From JALQXV01 sp051005235 (GTDB lineage: Bacteria > Patescibacteriota > Saccharimonadia > Saccharimonadales > 2-12-FULL-41-12), in the NCBI GenBank assembly GCA_051005235.1, contig JBPCJO010000094.1, positions 1 through 17,529 of the forward strand: DNA of 17,529 nt, in the 5' to 3' direction. The notes beneath the pieces are model-generated. The model ran no database searches. It saw only the letters and a list, made by a program, of their open reading frames with translations, and was not told the origin of the DNA. This document shows positions 15,740-17,529 of the stretch, in pieces. Numbering within the stretch: the stretch's first letter is position 1; each line of letters starts with the position of its first letter. The position numbers and the translations under genes are program-made.

Positions 15740-15795
15740 AATCAAAATTTATAAGGAGTTTTGCAATCAGTTGATAGTAGGTAAAAGCGCACTTT

Positions 15796-15870
15796 TTGAA
15801 AGTATGAATTGAATTCATACTTTCAACTAATCAAAGTATGAACGTAAGGCATGCTGAGTATATACTTTCA
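15796..15870. repeat. Four copies of TGAAAGTATG, including a 31-bp perfect palindrome
   Basis: A palindrome with 15-bp perfect arms and a 1-nt centre spans 15796-15826; it starts TTGAAAGTATG and ends CATACTTTCAA. A second, looser pair follows: TCAAAGTATG (15831-15840) and, inverted, TATACTTTCA (15861-15870), each one base off the core. So the core TGAAAGTATG occurs four times as two inverted pairs within 75 bp. There is no T-run on either strand, which argues against a terminator. The cluster lies between the RHH gene and the rRNA promoter, ~87 bp upstream of its -35, where an operator or activator site would be placed. The rest of 15740-15956 shows no gene. Confidence 0.6.
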
Positions 15871-15956
15871 GAATGTGCCATAAACAGAATGGTCAACGAG
15901 CGAGTAGGGCAACCAGCAGGCCATAACGCTTACTGCAAACTTTACAACACATTTGG

Positions 15957-15985
15957 TTGACAAGAGGTGTTAAAGCGGGTAATAT
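15957..15985 (+). promoter_or_regulatory. rRNA operon promoter
   Basis: A perfect TTGACA (15957-15962), a 17-bp spacer, and TAATAT (15980-15985, four of six matches to TATAAT) form the strongest promoter-like sequence in the window. It is ~270 bp before the mature 16S 5' end and in the right direction. Transcription should start near 15992. Confidence 0.65.
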
Positions 15986-15991
15986 TAAATG

Positions 15992-16255
15992 AGATTTTCG
16001 GGTGCTCGTCTTAAAGTGTCTCTCAAAATTTCGCTAGAAGTTTTGAGTCTAACACCTTTAGACGCCGTTTTCAGAAGTTTTCTAGAGTGGAGAGAGCGCG
16101 AAAATTACTGTACGTTAAAAATTTGAGATAGTGCAAATCAACGTCAATTCATTAATTTGTTTTAATGAATTGTATTTCAATTAAGTCAGTAAATCGGGTA
16201 GCGTCGTAGCAATACGGCAACACTAGATAAAGCTGAGCTAACAGATGCAAATTCT
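15992..16255 (+). other. rRNA 5' leader with stable hairpins
   Basis: This is the transcribed leader between the predicted start and mature 16S. It holds a strong hairpin at 16022-16047 (CTCAAAATTTC, loop GCTA, GAAGTTTTGAG; 11 bp with one G-U). Outer pairs AAAGTGT (16013-16019) and ACAC-C-TTT (16052-16059) can lengthen it. A competing small hairpin, GTCTA/TAGAC (16047-16051 with 16059-16063), uses overlapping bases. A second hairpin at 16145-16172 has 11-bp arms CAATTCATTAA/TTAATGAATTG around TTTGTT. These could serve processing or folding of pre-16S. I found no clear boxA. Confidence 0.45.

Positions 16256-17529
<1,274 letters not shown>

Noticed and set aside
15796..15826. Large palindrome as a rho-independent terminator of the RHH gene
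   Set aside because: AT-rich stem with a 1-nt centre and no T-run after it on either strand; additional half-sites nearby fit protein binding better.
15965..16057. Long-range stem AGGTGTTA (15965-15972) with TAACACCT (16050-16057) in the rRNA leader
   Set aside because: The left arm lies in the spacer of the predicted promoter and would not be transcribed; the right arm is better explained by local hairpins.

Overview
The window comes from a member of Candidatus Saccharibacteria (TM7, Patescibacteria/CPR). The evidence is the partial 16S rRNA gene at the right end. It contains the stretches that the classical TM7-directed primers and probes target, as I recall them: ACTGGGCGTAAAGAGTTGC, CATAAAGGAATTGACGGGGA, and the GGAAGGAGGGGATGATGTCAGGTC region near 17373. 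UGA is used as a stop codon (for example at 8104-8106), so this is the standard bacterial code and not the UGA=Gly code of Gracilibacteria/Absconditabacteria.

Layout. (1) 1-2295, + strand: the 3' part of a large VirD4/TraG-like (DUF87/TraM-recognition type) ATPase of the type IV secretion/conjugation superfamily. (2) 2296-2518: a non-coding gap between convergent genes that holds a cluster of TATATACG-type repeats. (3) 2519-10573, - strand: an eight-gene block. Its promoter-proximal part (10573 to 4636) is a tightly packed operon with overlapping or nearly abutting genes: a GtrB/Dpm-like GT2 polyprenyl-phosphate sugar synthase with an unusual extracellular Pro/Ser/Thr-rich loop, a GH8 glucanase, a BcsA-like processive GT2, a GT39/PMT-like membrane glycosyltransferase, and a GtrA flippase. 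Beyond it lie a tiny Cys-rich putative zinc protein, an LPNTG-bearing surface protein and a small coiled-coil/two-helix membrane protein. (4) 10574-10773: a divergent control region. (5) 10774-15416, + strand: gyrB-gyrA. (6) 15476-15739, + strand: a ribbon-helix-helix DNA-binding protein, followed by a palindromic repeat cluster. (7) 15957-17529: an rRNA promoter, a leader of about 265 nt with hairpins, and the 5' ~1270 nt of 16S rRNA.

How the genes may work together (inference). The GtrB-like, GtrA-like and GT-C genes form the classic three-part module that charges a lipid carrier with a sugar, flips it, and transfers the sugar to an extracellular acceptor. Nested inside that module are a cellulose-synthase-like polymerase and a GH8 hydrolase, the pair seen as BcsA/BcsZ in cellulose operons. 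The simplest reading is a minimal exopolysaccharide or surface-glycan factory in a reduced-genome epibiont. An alternative is O-glycosylation of Ser/Thr-rich surface segments, including the loop carried by the GtrB-like protein itself. The LPNTG surface protein and the secretion-type ATPase next door fit a locus concerned with the cell surface. I see no CRISPR array, tRNA gene, insertion sequence or phage gene.
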